NCBI GenBank assembly: GCA_013153685.1
Contig: JAADDX010000083.1
Span: 1-45,632 of the forward strand
Reading direction: 5' to 3'
DNA from: Campylobacterota bacterium
GTDB taxonomy: Bacteria; Campylobacterota; Campylobacteria; Campylobacterales; JAADDX01
Length of the DNA stretch: 45,632 bases
In this document: positions 29,805 through 38,746 of the stretch, one piece after another
Numbering within the stretch: the first letter of the stretch is position 1
How the letters are laid out: each line of letters starts with the position of its first letter
Program-made: the position numbers and the translations under genes
The notes under the pieces: model-generated
Told to the model about the DNA's origin: nothing
The model's database searches: none
The model's input: the letters and a program-made list of their open reading frames with translations, nothing else

Positions 29805-30650
29805 ATGACTATACTTGATGGTAAGAAATTGTCCGATAAAATCAAAACTCAAATCAAACATGAAACGCAGCTTCTCAAACAACAAGGCATCACCCCTGGA
29901 TTAGCCGTAATTTTAGTGGGTGAAGATGAAGCGAGTAAAGTTTATGTAGGGATGAAAGAAAAAGCATGTCAAGCAAGCGGTATTTACAGTAAAGTATACA
30001 AATTTCCACAAACCATCTCTCAAGATGAGCTTCTAAATACAATTAATCAAATCAACAACGACGATACTATTGATGGATTATTAGTGCAATTACCTCTACC
30101 TCCGCACATCAATACCACAGAAATATTACAAGCCATAGACCCTAGCAAAGACGTAGACGGATTTCATCCATACAATGTAGGAAGGTTAGTAGCCGGACTT
30201 GATAGCTTTGCTCCTTGTACGCCTCTTGGAGTGATGGAATTATTCAAAGAATACGGTATCGATGTCAAAGGGCAAGACGCATGCGTAGTAGGTGCTAGCA
30301 ACATCGTAGGAAAGCCGATGCAAGCGTTGTTATTGAATGAATTTGCGACTGTTGATATCTGCCATATCTACACTAAAAACTTAGCAGAACACACCAAAAG
30401 AGCGGATATTGTTATAGTAGGAGTCGGTAAAATCAATCTAATTACGGCAGATATGGTAAAAGACGGTGCAATTGTAGTAGATATAGGTATCAACAAAACA
30501 AAAGACGGTAAGCTTGTAGGTGATGTAGATTTCAAAAACGTAAGCAAAAAAGCAAGCTTTATTACACCAGTACCAGGAGGTGTAGGACCTATGACTATTG
30601 CTATGTTGCTCAAAAATACTATCAAAGCCGCTAAATTACACCTTAAATAA
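29805..30650 (+). CDS. folD: Methylenetetrahydrofolate dehydrogenase / cyclohydrolase
   Basis: VGEDEASKVYVGMKEKACQ, DGLLVQLPLPPHI, DVDGFHPYNVGRL, PCTPLGVMELFKEYGID, VGASNIVGKPMQALLL, TPVPGGVGPMTIAMLLKNT. Confidence 0.97.
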   Translation: MTILDGKKLSDKIKTQIKHETQLLKQQGITPGLAVILVGEDEASKVYVGMKEKACQASGIYSKVYKFPQTISQDELLNTINQINNDDTIDGLLVQLPLPPHINTTEILQAIDPSKDVDGFHPYNVGRLVAGLDSFAPCTPLGVMELFKEYGIDVKGQDACVVGASNIVGKPMQALLLNEFATVDICHIYTKNLAEHTKRADIVIVGVGKINLITADMVKDGAIVVDIGINKTKDGKLVGDVDFKNVSKKASFITPVPGGVGPMTIAMLLKNTIKAAKLHLK

Positions 30651-30796
30651 ACCTTCTAAGCCTTTTGGCTTGCCAATCATAAGTTTAATAATCATATTTC
30701 CATGTGTTTTGGTAAATTGGATTCCAAAATGTAACATCTATCGATAATTTTAACCTTTTTTTCATACAAATTCCCAAATAGATGATAATTATTTGT

Positions 30797-30802
30797 TATA
30801 AT
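30797..30802 (+). promoter_or_regulatory. Putative -10 box TATAAT ahead of the sdhABE-type operon
   Basis: TATAAT in the 213-nt gap upstream of the flavoprotein gene. Confidence 0.4.
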
Positions 30803-30863
30803 ACCCTAAAAATAGCTTTTAGCTTACTACCTTTGGCTTTTAGCTGAAACAAAAGGAGTATAA

Positions 30864-32564
30864 ATGAAATTTGATGTTTTAATAGTAGGTGCCGGTGGAG
30901 CTGGGCTTTATGCGGCACTTGAAGCGGCAAAAAACGCAAAAGATTTAAAAGTAGGAGTGCTAACCAAAGTATATCCTACAAGAAGTCATACCGGTGCGGC
31001 ACAAGGTGGAATCAATGCGGCACTTGCAAATATTGATCCGATGGATACACCAGAGGCTCATGCTTTTGATACAATCAAAGGGAGTGATTATTTAGCAGAC
31101 CAAAAAGCAAGTGAATTTCTATGCCAAAAAGCTCCAGAAATTATCAGAGAGCTTGAACACATGGGAACGCCATTTTCAAGACTTAATAACGGAAAGATTG
31201 CTCAAAGACCTTTTGGTGGAGCAAGTCACGATAGGACTTGTTTTAGTGCGGATAAAATGGGGCATGTAATGCTTCATACTTTGTTTGAACAATGCCTAAG
31301 ATATGATGTGGAGTTTTTAAACGAATGGTTTATGCTAAATTTAGTGCATAACGGTGAAAAAATGCAAGGTGTAACCGCTTATGATATCAAAACCGGTAAA
31401 ACAGAGTTTATCGGGGCAAAAAGCGTGATCTTAGCTACAGGTGGACATGCTAGAATTTACTGGGGTTATACGTCAAACGCTCTTGGTTGTACGGGTGATG
31501 GAACCGCTGCGGCATTAAGAGCTGGAGTACCTCTAAAAGATATGGAGTTTTTACAATTTCACCCAACAGGACTTAGAAGAAGCGGTGTGTTAGTAACAGA
31601 AGGTGCAAGAGGAGAAGGTGGATATCTCTTAAATAACAAAGGTGAGAGATTTATGAGCAAATATGCTCCTAGTAAGATGGAACTTGGACCAAGAGATTTG
31701 GTAAGTAGAAGTATTATCACTGAAATTAGAGAAGGTAGAGGTTGGGTTGATAGTGAAGGTAGAGGATATGTTCATTTAGACTTAACACACCTTGGTGAGA
31801 AAAAAATCAAAGAAAAATTACCACAAATTAGAGAATTGGCAATCGATTTTGAGGGAATTGACCCAATTAAAGAACCAATCCCTATCAAACCAACAGCACA
31901 CTACGCGATGGGTGGGATAGATACCAACGTAAAATGTGAAACCGTAATCAAAGGTCTTTATGCAGCAGGTGAAGCACAATGTGTGAGTGTGCATGGTGCT
32001 AATAGACTTGGTGGAAATAGTTTACTTGATATTGTAGTATTTGGTAGAGTTGCCGGTGAAGAAGCGATTAAATACGCAAGAGAAAATGAATTTGTAAGCG
32101 GTGGTGAAGCACAGCTTGCGGAAGATAACGCATATTTAGCAAATCTATTTGAAAAAGACAACAAAGAAAGCTTAGCCGATATTAGAGATGAATTAGGGCA
32201 CATTATGTATAACTACTTTGGTGTATTTAAAGATGAAGAAGGGATGACAAAAGGTTATGAGAAATTTTTAGAGCTCAAAGCCAGAGCGAAAGATTTGGGA
32301 GTAACGGACAAATCAAAAATATTTAATACGGATCTAATCTCTTTACTCGAATTTCACAATATCATGGAACTTGCCGAAGTTTTAATCGTAGCATCTCTTG
32401 ATAGAAAAGAAAGTAGAGGAAGCTTTAGTAGAGATGATTATCCAACAAGAGACGATGCGAATTATTTATATCACTCAATGATAGTGCAAGAAAAAGGTGA
32501 ACTAAAATTAACAAAAAGCGAGGTTGATATTAGTTTATATGAACCGGCTGAGAGAAAATATTAA
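30864..32564 (+). CDS. sdhA: Succinate dehydrogenase / fumarate reductase flavoprotein subunit (SdhA/MfrA type)
   Basis: VLIVGAGGAGLYAALEA, RSHTGAAQGGINAAL, LEFLQFHPTG-like MEFLQFHPTGLRRSGVLVTEGARGEGGYLLN, HYAMGGIDTN, GLYAAGEAQCVSVHGANRLGGNSLLDIVVFGR. Confidence 0.93.
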   Translation: MKFDVLIVGAGGAGLYAALEAAKNAKDLKVGVLTKVYPTRSHTGAAQGGINAALANIDPMDTPEAHAFDTIKGSDYLADQKASEFLCQKAPEIIRELEHMGTPFSRLNNGKIAQRPFGGASHDRTCFSADKMGHVMLHTLFEQCLRYDVEFLNEWFMLNLVHNGEKMQGVTAYDIKTGKTEFIGAKSVILATGGHARIYWGYTSNALGCTGDGTAAALRAGVPLKDMEFLQFHPTGLRRSGVLVTEGARGEGGYLLNNKGERFMSKYAPSKMELGPRDLVSRSIITEIREGRGWVDSEGRGYVHLDLTHLGEKKIKEKLPQIRELAIDFEGIDPIKEPIPIKPTAHYAMGGIDTNVKCETVIKGLYAAGEAQCVSVHGANRLGGNSLLDIVVFGRVAGEEAIKYARENEFVSGGEAQLAEDNAYLANLFEKDNKESLADIRDELGHIMYNYFGVFKDEEGMTKGYEKFLELKARAKDLGVTDKSKIFNTDLISLLEFHNIMELAEVLIVASLDRKESRGSFSRDDYPTRDDANYLYHSMIVQEKGELKLTKSEVDISLYEPAERKY

Positions 32565-32574
32565 GGGGTAGAAT

Positions 32575-33531
32575 ATGGCAAATATTTTAATACAAATTCA
32601 AAGATTTAATCCAGAAACTGATGATAAACCGTATATGCAGGATTATGAAGTTAGCAAAGATATATTAACAGGTATGACTATCTTTGATGCATTAGCGTAT
32701 ATCAAAGACAAATTAGACCCTACCTTAACGTATAGAGCATTTTGTAGAAGTGCTATTTGTGGTAGTTGTGCTATGAAAATCAACAACCGTGCTAAGCTTG
32801 CGTGTAAAGAACAGATTCTTTTTCATGTAAAAAACGGCAAAGTTGTCATCAAACCTCTTGAAAATGCAAAAATTATAAGAGACTTGGCAGTAGATGTGGA
32901 TGAAGCACTTGATAAACTCAAACAACTCAAACCATGGCTTGAAGAAGATCCTAAAAAAGTGCCAGATAGCACTAAAAGTGAGAGTTTGGTATTACCTCAA
33001 GAATTTGCACAATACGATAAGCTTACTGATTGTATTTTATGTATGGCTTGTTATGGTAGTTGTAGTGCTAAGAGTGTAAGTGATAATTATGCAGGTCCGT
33101 TTCAATTTACCAAAGCATTAAGATTTATCAAAGATAGTAGAGATGGTGTGGATATAGATGAGAGAATCGAATTGTGTTTGGATAATGGATTGTGGGATTG
33201 TGTGCAATGCCAAATGTGTCTAGCGGCATGTCCAAAAGGACTAACTTCAGCTGATGATATCCAAGAGCTAAGAAGATACGCTATTGCTTGTGGAGATGAG
33301 AGCACAGGTGCTAAGAGAGCTGTTACGTGGTTTAGGGACGTATTTGCAACCGGACAAATTGATAAATACAACTTACCAGTAAACGCAAAAGGCGATATAG
33401 CAAAAAGAGAAGAGTTAGCAAAAGAGTTCGCAAATAGAGGTATCTCACCGGACAAATTCGCACCGCAACCGTTCGAGAAAATTGATGAATTTAGAAAATT
33501 CATCAGAAAAGTAGAAGAGGAGGTAAAATAA
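32575..33531 (+). CDS. sdhB: Succinate dehydrogenase / fumarate reductase iron-sulfur subunit (SdhB/MfrB type)
   Basis: FCRSAICGSCAMKINNRAKLAC (2Fe-2S), CILCMACYGSC and CVQCQMCLAACPKGL (4Fe-4S region). Confidence 0.93.
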   Translation: MANILIQIQRFNPETDDKPYMQDYEVSKDILTGMTIFDALAYIKDKLDPTLTYRAFCRSAICGSCAMKINNRAKLACKEQILFHVKNGKVVIKPLENAKIIRDLAVDVDEALDKLKQLKPWLEEDPKKVPDSTKSESLVLPQEFAQYDKLTDCILCMACYGSCSAKSVSDNYAGPFQFTKALRFIKDSRDGVDIDERIELCLDNGLWDCVQCQMCLAACPKGLTSADDIQELRRYAIACGDESTGAKRAVTWFRDVFATGQIDKYNLPVNAKGDIAKREELAKEFANRGISPDKFAPQPFEKIDEFRKFIRKVEEEVK

Positions 33532-33532
33532 T

Positions 33533-34378
33533 ATGGCATACGACAAAAAAGTAGGAATTTATCCGGGATGTTGTTTTCAAGGTGCTGATGAGCATAATTA
33601 TGATTTGATAATAGACTTTTTAGATAAAATGGAAGTAGAAGGGATTTTGCTTGATAGAGCCGCATGTTGTGGTGGTGGAGTAATTGATGAGACCAACAAA
33701 ATCGTCACTTACGCATTAAACGCAAGAAATATAGCATTTGCCGAACAAGCGGGTGTGGATTTGTATACACCTTGTAATACTTGCTATATGGTGATTGCAA
33801 AAAGTAAAATTGCACTTGATAACAATCCGGAAATGAAAGAGAAAGTAAATAAAATTTTAGCTGAAGAAGGGCTTGAATACAAAGGTGAAGCAAAGATATA
33901 TCATACACTAAATTTGATAGAAGATTTAATCGGGCTTGATAATTACAAAAGTAAACTTACTAGAAAACTAGAAGGATTGAAAGTAGCTCCATACTACGGA
34001 TGCCATGTATTATCTCCGGATGAAATTAGTCTTGATGATCCAGAAAATCCTACATTGCTTAAGGAAATATTAGAACCTTGTGGGGTGGAAATTATTGAGG
34101 GATATCAAGATGAGCTGACTTGTTGTGGGCACCATAGTGAATATACCAATCCAGAAGTTAGAAAAAAACTAGCAAATAAACCGCTTGATGGTGCACATGA
34201 TGCTGGAGCAGATGTATTGGTAACTCCTTGCCCATTGTGCCACAAAACCATGGATGCAGTAGGAGAAAATGAACCGGTCCTCCAACTTATTCAAATTATT
34301 AATGTTGCATGTGGACTAAGCAGCGACAAATCACACTGGAATATCAACAAAAACAAAGTAAGAATGACCTTTTCTTAA
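33533..34378 (+). CDS. sdhE: CCG-domain subunit of non-classical succinate dehydrogenase / fumarate reductase (SdhE/MfrE, HdrB-like)
   Basis: Two cysteine-rich CCG modules: GCCFQ...RAACCGGG...PCNTCY and YYGCHVL...LTCCGHHSE...PCPLCHKTMD. Confidence 0.9.
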   Translation: MAYDKKVGIYPGCCFQGADEHNYDLIIDFLDKMEVEGILLDRAACCGGGVIDETNKIVTYALNARNIAFAEQAGVDLYTPCNTCYMVIAKSKIALDNNPEMKEKVNKILAEEGLEYKGEAKIYHTLNLIEDLIGLDNYKSKLTRKLEGLKVAPYYGCHVLSPDEISLDDPENPTLLKEILEPCGVEIIEGYQDELTCCGHHSEYTNPEVRKKLANKPLDGAHDAGADVLVTPCPLCHKTMDAVGENEPVLQLIQIINVACGLSSDKSHWNINKNKVRMTFS

Positions 34379-34381
34379 GCA

Positions 34382-34401
34382 TCCGCCAAGGTTTTGGCGG
34401 G
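34382..34401 (+). terminator. Stem-loop after sdhE; possible terminator
   Basis: CCGCCAA GGTT TTGGCGG (34383-34400), perfect 7-bp GC-rich stem just after the stop; no good T-tract follows. Confidence 0.35.
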
Positions 34402-34467
34402 TATGTAAAATCGTAACATAATCTACATTTTTCAGCTCTATTTGACTTCTTCTTCGTGATTTTGTGT

Positions 34468-34473
34468 TATAAT
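34468..34473 (+). promoter_or_regulatory. Putative -10 box TATAAT for the chemoreceptor gene
   Basis: TATAAT about 31 nt before the ATG at 34505. Confidence 0.4.
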
Positions 34474-34504
34474 TTTATTTCCAAAATTATTAGAAGGGGT
34501 AAAG

Positions 34505-36634
34505 ATGAGTATCAAAACCAAATTACTATCTATCATCACAGCTAGTGTTGTCGTAACAGTATTTTTTATGAGTTTGGTTCTAACCATAAACTTAAATAAA
34601 TTAGAAGACGACTTAATAGCAGATGCCAAACAAGAGATGATGTCGCAAGTTAAGAATCATATTATGAGTAATGTGAATTTAGCCGTAAGTGCAGCACAAA
34701 GTATTATTAAACAAGCTATGAGTGCAAAGGAAATTCTCAAATCAAATACTCAAACTCTAATGTTTCTTTTGAATAATTACTACAACCAAAACAAAAACAA
34801 ATTATCACAAGAACAATTAGCACAAAATATCAAAGCTATTATCCAAAATTTCAGATACAAAATCATTCCTACAAGCAACAAAGCAAACGGTTATTTCTTT
34901 GTATTGGACTTCAAAGGAAATATCATAATGCACCCGCTAAAACCACAACTAAACGGTAAAAACCTTATTAATTTCACAGATAAAAAAGGTAATAAGCTAT
35001 TTTATGACATGATTCAAGTGTGCAAACAAAAAGGTTCTGGCTTTGTGCATTATATGTGGACTAATCCAAGAACGGGTAAACTAGAAGAGAAAACCACATA
35101 CGTTACCGTATTTAAACCATTTAATTGGATCATAGGAACCGGAATTTACGCATCTGATATTCATAAATTAGTAGAAGATAAAGTAATCCAAACATTGAGT
35201 TCTATGAGATATGGAACAAATAAAAACGGATATTTCTTTGCGTATAAATGGGATAAAAAAGGGAATTATTATTTTGCATTCCATGGAGTAAAAAGCAGAC
35301 TTAACAACAAAAAAACAAACATTTTCAAACCAGACGTAAAAGGGAAAGTATTTAGAGCTAAACTAATCGAAGCAGGTAAAGCCGGTGGTGGATTTGTATC
35401 ATATCATTACAAAAAACCATCAACAGGAACTATAGAACCAAAACTTGCTTATGCTAAGCTAATCCCTGGATTAAACTGGGTAGTAGTAACTGGAACATAC
35501 ATTGATGGTATCCAGAAAAAAATGGATATGATGTCACAAAAAATATCAACTAAAATCACTAAAATTATCGTATATGATATCATAGTATCTCTCATTATCC
35601 TAGCTTTAGTGTTGATTGTAACTATGATGGTAATTCAAAAATCTATCGTAGCCCCTATTAAACAACTAGAACAAACAATCTCAAAAATCGTAAAAACAAA
35701 AGATTTCTCAAGCAGAGTGGATATTCACCAAAATGATGAAATTGGCGAAATTGCAAATAGCGTAAATACTCTAATAGATACGGCAGATGAGCTATTAAAA
35801 GATACATCTAAGATAGTAGAGATTAATTACCAAAATACCTCAAAAGTAAATGAAGCTTCAAGAGAGCTTAAAAAATCTTTTGATGATGAAAAACACTATA
35901 TCGTAGAAGTAAAAGACAACTACTCGGTAGTAAAAAAAGAGATCGTTAACACCATAGACAAAACATCTCAATCATCAACACAAATCCAACAAACAACAGA
36001 CTCTCTAGCAAGCATCAAAGAAAAAATCGATAATCTCAATCATGTAATTGAAGAGAGTGTATCAAAAGAGATAGAAATAGCAACCAAAATGAATGAACTA
36101 ACCAACAACATCACAGATATCAAAAATATCTTAAACATCATCAACGATATCGCAGATCAAACCAACCTACTTGCACTCAACGCAGCCATTGAAGCAGCAA
36201 GAGCGGGTGAGCACGGTAGAGGATTTGCTGTAGTTGCAGATGAGGTAAGACAGCTTGCGGAAAAAACACAAAAATCACTCAATGAAATTAATTCAACAGT
36301 AAATATCGTTGTGCAAGAGATCAATACGTCAAATGAGGAAATCGGTAAGACAGCTAACGAATCAAAACATTTAATTGACATCTCAAAAGAGGTTGAGATG
36401 GAGATTGATAACATCAATCAAACAATGCAAGATAGCGTAACTACTATCGTAGAAGTGACACAACAAGCACAAACAAATATAGAAAAAATCAATCAATTAA
36501 ACGAAATCATGGACAAACTAGATAATCAATCTAAAAATAACGAACAAAAAGTAGACTTGATTATCAACAATATCAATGAACTTACATCAACCATGACGAC
36601 TCTTGAAGAGAAAATTAAAGAATTCAAAGCATAA
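34505..36634 (+). CDS. Methyl-accepting chemotaxis protein with tandem Cache-like sensor modules
   Basis: Two TM; two NGYFF...GxFVxYxxxxPxTG...[10 protein letters not shown]-type modules; HAMP; hairpin [40 protein letters not shown]. Confidence 0.94.
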   Translation: MSIKTKLLSIITASVVVTVFFMSLVLTINLNKLEDDLIADAKQEMMSQVKNHIMSNVNLAVSAAQSIIKQAMSAKEILKSNTQTLMFLLNNYYNQNKNKLSQEQLAQNIKAIIQNFRYKIIPTSNKANGYFFVLDFKGNIIMHPLKPQLNGKNLINFTDKKGNKLFYDMIQVCKQKGSGFVHYMWTNPRTGKLEEKTTYVTVFKPFNWIIGTGIYASDIHKLVEDKVIQTLSSMRYGTNKNGYFFAYKWDKKGNYYFAFHGVKSRLNNKKTNIFKPDVKGKVFRAKLIEAGKAGGGFVSYHYKKPSTGTIEPKLAYAKLIPGLNWVVVTGTYIDGIQKKMDMMSQKISTKITKIIVYDIIVSLIILALVLIVTMMVIQKSIVAPIKQLEQTISKIVKTKDFSSRVDIHQNDEIGEIANSVNTLIDTADELLKDTSKIVEINYQNTSKVNEASRELKKSFDDEKHYIVEVKDNYSVVKKEIVNTIDKTSQSSTQIQQTTDSLASIKEKIDNLNHVIEESVSKEIEIATKMNELTNNITDIKNILNIINDIADQTNLLALNAAIEAARAGEHGRGFAVVADEVRQLAEKTQKSLNEINSTVNIVVQEINTSNEEIGKTANESKHLIDISKEVEMEIDNINQTMQDSVTTIVEVTQQAQTNIEKINQLNEIMDKLDNQSKNNEQKVDLIINNINELTSTMTTLEEKIKEFKA

Positions 36635-37119
36635 TGGATAGATTATATGCACCATGGAGACGCGAATATCATTTGACAAAACGCACGGGTTGTGTGTTTT
36701 GTGATATCGCTCAAAGTGCAAATGATGATGAAAATTATGTCTTTTACAAGGATGAGATCTGCTTTTTTGTCATGAACAAATTTCCATACAATCCAGGACA
36801 CTTCATGATAATCCCCAATACACATACCCCCAATCTAGAAGACTTAACCCAAGCACAAATAACCCACTTATCTCTTATGGCTCAAAAAGCGGTAATTATT
36901 CTTAAAAAATGGGGTGCTGATGGGATTAATATCGGATTTAATTTGGGATTTGATGGTGGAGCGGGTATCCCAGAACATATTCATATGCAAGTAGTCCCAC
37001 GATTTAGAAGAGATGTGAATTTCATGACTACTATTGCAAATACACGTGTATTTAGTGCTGATTTTGATGAAGTGTATCAGCAAATCAAAAAAATAGCAAA
37101 AGATATTTTAGGAGAATAG
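36634..37119 (+). CDS. HIT family protein
   Basis: CVFCDIAQSANDDENYVFYKDEICFFVMNKFPYNPGHFMIIPNTHTPNLEDL; histidine triad HIHMQVVPRF. Confidence 0.93.
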   Translation: MDRLYAPWRREYHLTKRTGCVFCDIAQSANDDENYVFYKDEICFFVMNKFPYNPGHFMIIPNTHTPNLEDLTQAQITHLSLMAQKAVIILKKWGADGINIGFNLGFDGGAGIPEHIHMQVVPRFRRDVNFMTTIANTRVFSADFDEVYQQIKKIAKDILGE

Positions 37120-37365
37120 ATGAGAGTAGATAAATTTCTCAATACGGTAAACATCACAAAACGACGCTCAATTGCGGAAGATATGTGCAAAAGTGGTGTG
37201 GTAAAAGTAAATTCCAAAGTTGCTAAAGGCTCAAAAGATGTCAAAGTAGGCGATGTTATCGAGATAGAATATCTCTCAACTACCAAAAAATTTCAAGTAT
37301 TACAAATCCCCACTACAAAAACCATCCCAAAAAGTGCAAAAGAAGAATATGTAAAAGAGATTTGA
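37120..37365 (+). CDS. Single S4-domain RNA-binding protein (Hsp15/RqcP-like)
   Basis: MRVDKFLNTVNITKRRSIAEDMCKSGVVKVNSKVAKGSKDVKVGDVIEI. Confidence 0.87.
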   Translation: MRVDKFLNTVNITKRRSIAEDMCKSGVVKVNSKVAKGSKDVKVGDVIEIEYLSTTKKFQVLQIPTTKTIPKSAKEEYVKEI

Positions 37366-37370
37366 TAATT

Positions 37371-37390
37371 TTTTGGTATAATTACCAAAA
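37371..37390. promoter_or_regulatory. Perfect palindrome TTTTGGTA-TAAT-TACCAAAA overlapping the putative mobB -10 box (37377-37382)
   Basis: 8-bp arms, 4-nt centre, between the S4-domain gene and mobB. Confidence 0.5.
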
Positions 37391-37410
37391 GTTTTATATA
37401 AAGGTGTTAG

Positions 37411-37896
37411 ATGAAAAGAGCTGTTGCATTTACAGGTCCGAGCAATTCCGGAAAGACTACTTTGATTGAAAAAATAGCCTCTAGATTGATTTCCACATAC
37501 AAAATAGCTATCATTAAAAATGACCCATCCAACAAAGCACAATTCGATAAAGAAGGTAAAGATAGTTACAAATTCTACCAAACCGGTGCCGAGGTGGTAG
37601 TCACTTCTCCCACAAGAACGACATACTTCTCTCACAGACAAAAAAATCTAGATGAAATTATTCATATGCTAGGGGAATTTGATTATCTATTTGTAGAAGG
37701 ATTAAAATACCTACCACTACCGCGTATTGGGGTATTTAGAAATGAGATAGATAATAGTTATTTTGATTATATCAAAGCTGTAGCTATCGATGATACCATA
37801 GATAAAAATACTATACCAAGCACAATAGACATTTTGGATTTGAATAATATCGACCAAATAATTAGTTGGATATTAAAAAACGCAAAGGAGATATGA
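37411..37896 (+). CDS. mobB: Molybdopterin-guanine dinucleotide biosynthesis protein B
   Basis: [80 protein letters not shown]. Confidence 0.88.
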   Translation: MKRAVAFTGPSNSGKTTLIEKIASRLISTYKIAIIKNDPSNKAQFDKEGKDSYKFYQTGAEVVVTSPTRTTYFSHRQKNLDEIIHMLGEFDYLFVEGLKYLPLPRIGVFRNEIDNSYFDYIKAVAIDDTIDKNTIPSTIDILDLNNIDQIISWILKNAKEI

Positions 37897-38744
37897 TGAC
37901 AGAGATTATTAACGCTATCAAAAAAGCGGCAATAAAAATAAACGAAGCTATAAAATATGAAGATACTTCAAAAATCAACTCTACAAATAGTAGCGGAGAT
38001 GAACAAGTCAAATTGGATGTAATTAGCGATGAGATTATTGAAAAAGAATTTTCAACAGTAAGTAGTATTTGTGAAATTATTAGCGAAGAAAAAGACAGTA
38101 TTGTAAAGATCAATCCAGCTGGAAAGTATCTAGTAGCATATGATCCGCTAGATGGAAGTAGTTTGATTGATGTAAATCTAAGTGTAGGAAGTATTTTTGG
38201 TATATACAAAAACAGCTTTGATGGCGAAAATATCGTAGCAAGCGTATATGTGGTATATGGACCAAGAGTGGAGATGGTGATTGCTAGGGATAATGTGGAA
38301 TTATTCAAGCTTGATGAAAAAACCGGCGAATTCACATACCAAAAAGAACTACGCCTCAAAGAAAAAGGGAAAGTATTAGCACCAGGTGGAACGCAAAAAG
38401 AGTGGCTTGCACATCATAAAAATCTAATTGAGAGCTTATTTAAAGAAGGATATAGATTGCGTTATAGCGGAGGAATGGTACCAGATCTTCACCAGATTTT
38501 ACTAAAAGGTGGAGGATTGTTTGCATATCCAGCTACACATGACAAACAAAAAGGAAAGTTAAGAATGTTATTTGAAGTATTTCCGTTTGCTTATACATAC
38601 AAACTAGCTGGTGGACTTGCAATCGATGGGCATAATGACCTCTTGGCATTAAGACCAGATTTCCTACACGATACGACACCTTGCTTTTTTGGAAGCGATT
38701 ATGAGATTAAAAAAGTTTTACAAGCATATCACAACAAAGGGTAA
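37893..38744 (+). CDS. fbp: Class 1 fructose-1,6-bisphosphatase
   Basis: [75 protein letters not shown]. Confidence 0.95.
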   Translation: MMTEIINAIKKAAIKINEAIKYEDTSKINSTNSSGDEQVKLDVISDEIIEKEFSTVSSICEIISEEKDSIVKINPAGKYLVAYDPLDGSSLIDVNLSVGSIFGIYKNSFDGENIVASVYVVYGPRVEMVIARDNVELFKLDEKTGEFTYQKELRLKEKGKVLAPGGTQKEWLAHHKNLIESLFKEGYRLRYSGGMVPDLHQILLKGGGLFAYPATHDKQKGKLRMLFEVFPFAYTYKLAGGLAIDGHNDLLALRPDFLHDTTPCFFGSDYEIKKVLQAYHNKG

Positions 38745-38746
38745 CG

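Noticed and set aside
30658-30671. AAGCC-TTTT-GGCTT stem-loop after folD as terminator
   Set aside because: Only a 5-bp stem with no T-tract; too weak to call.
33102-33665. 187-aa - strand ORF
   Set aside because: Antisense to sdhB/sdhE; Ser/Leu-rich shadow ORF.
37862-38359. 165-aa - strand ORF
   Set aside because: Antisense to fbp; no RBS or motif support.
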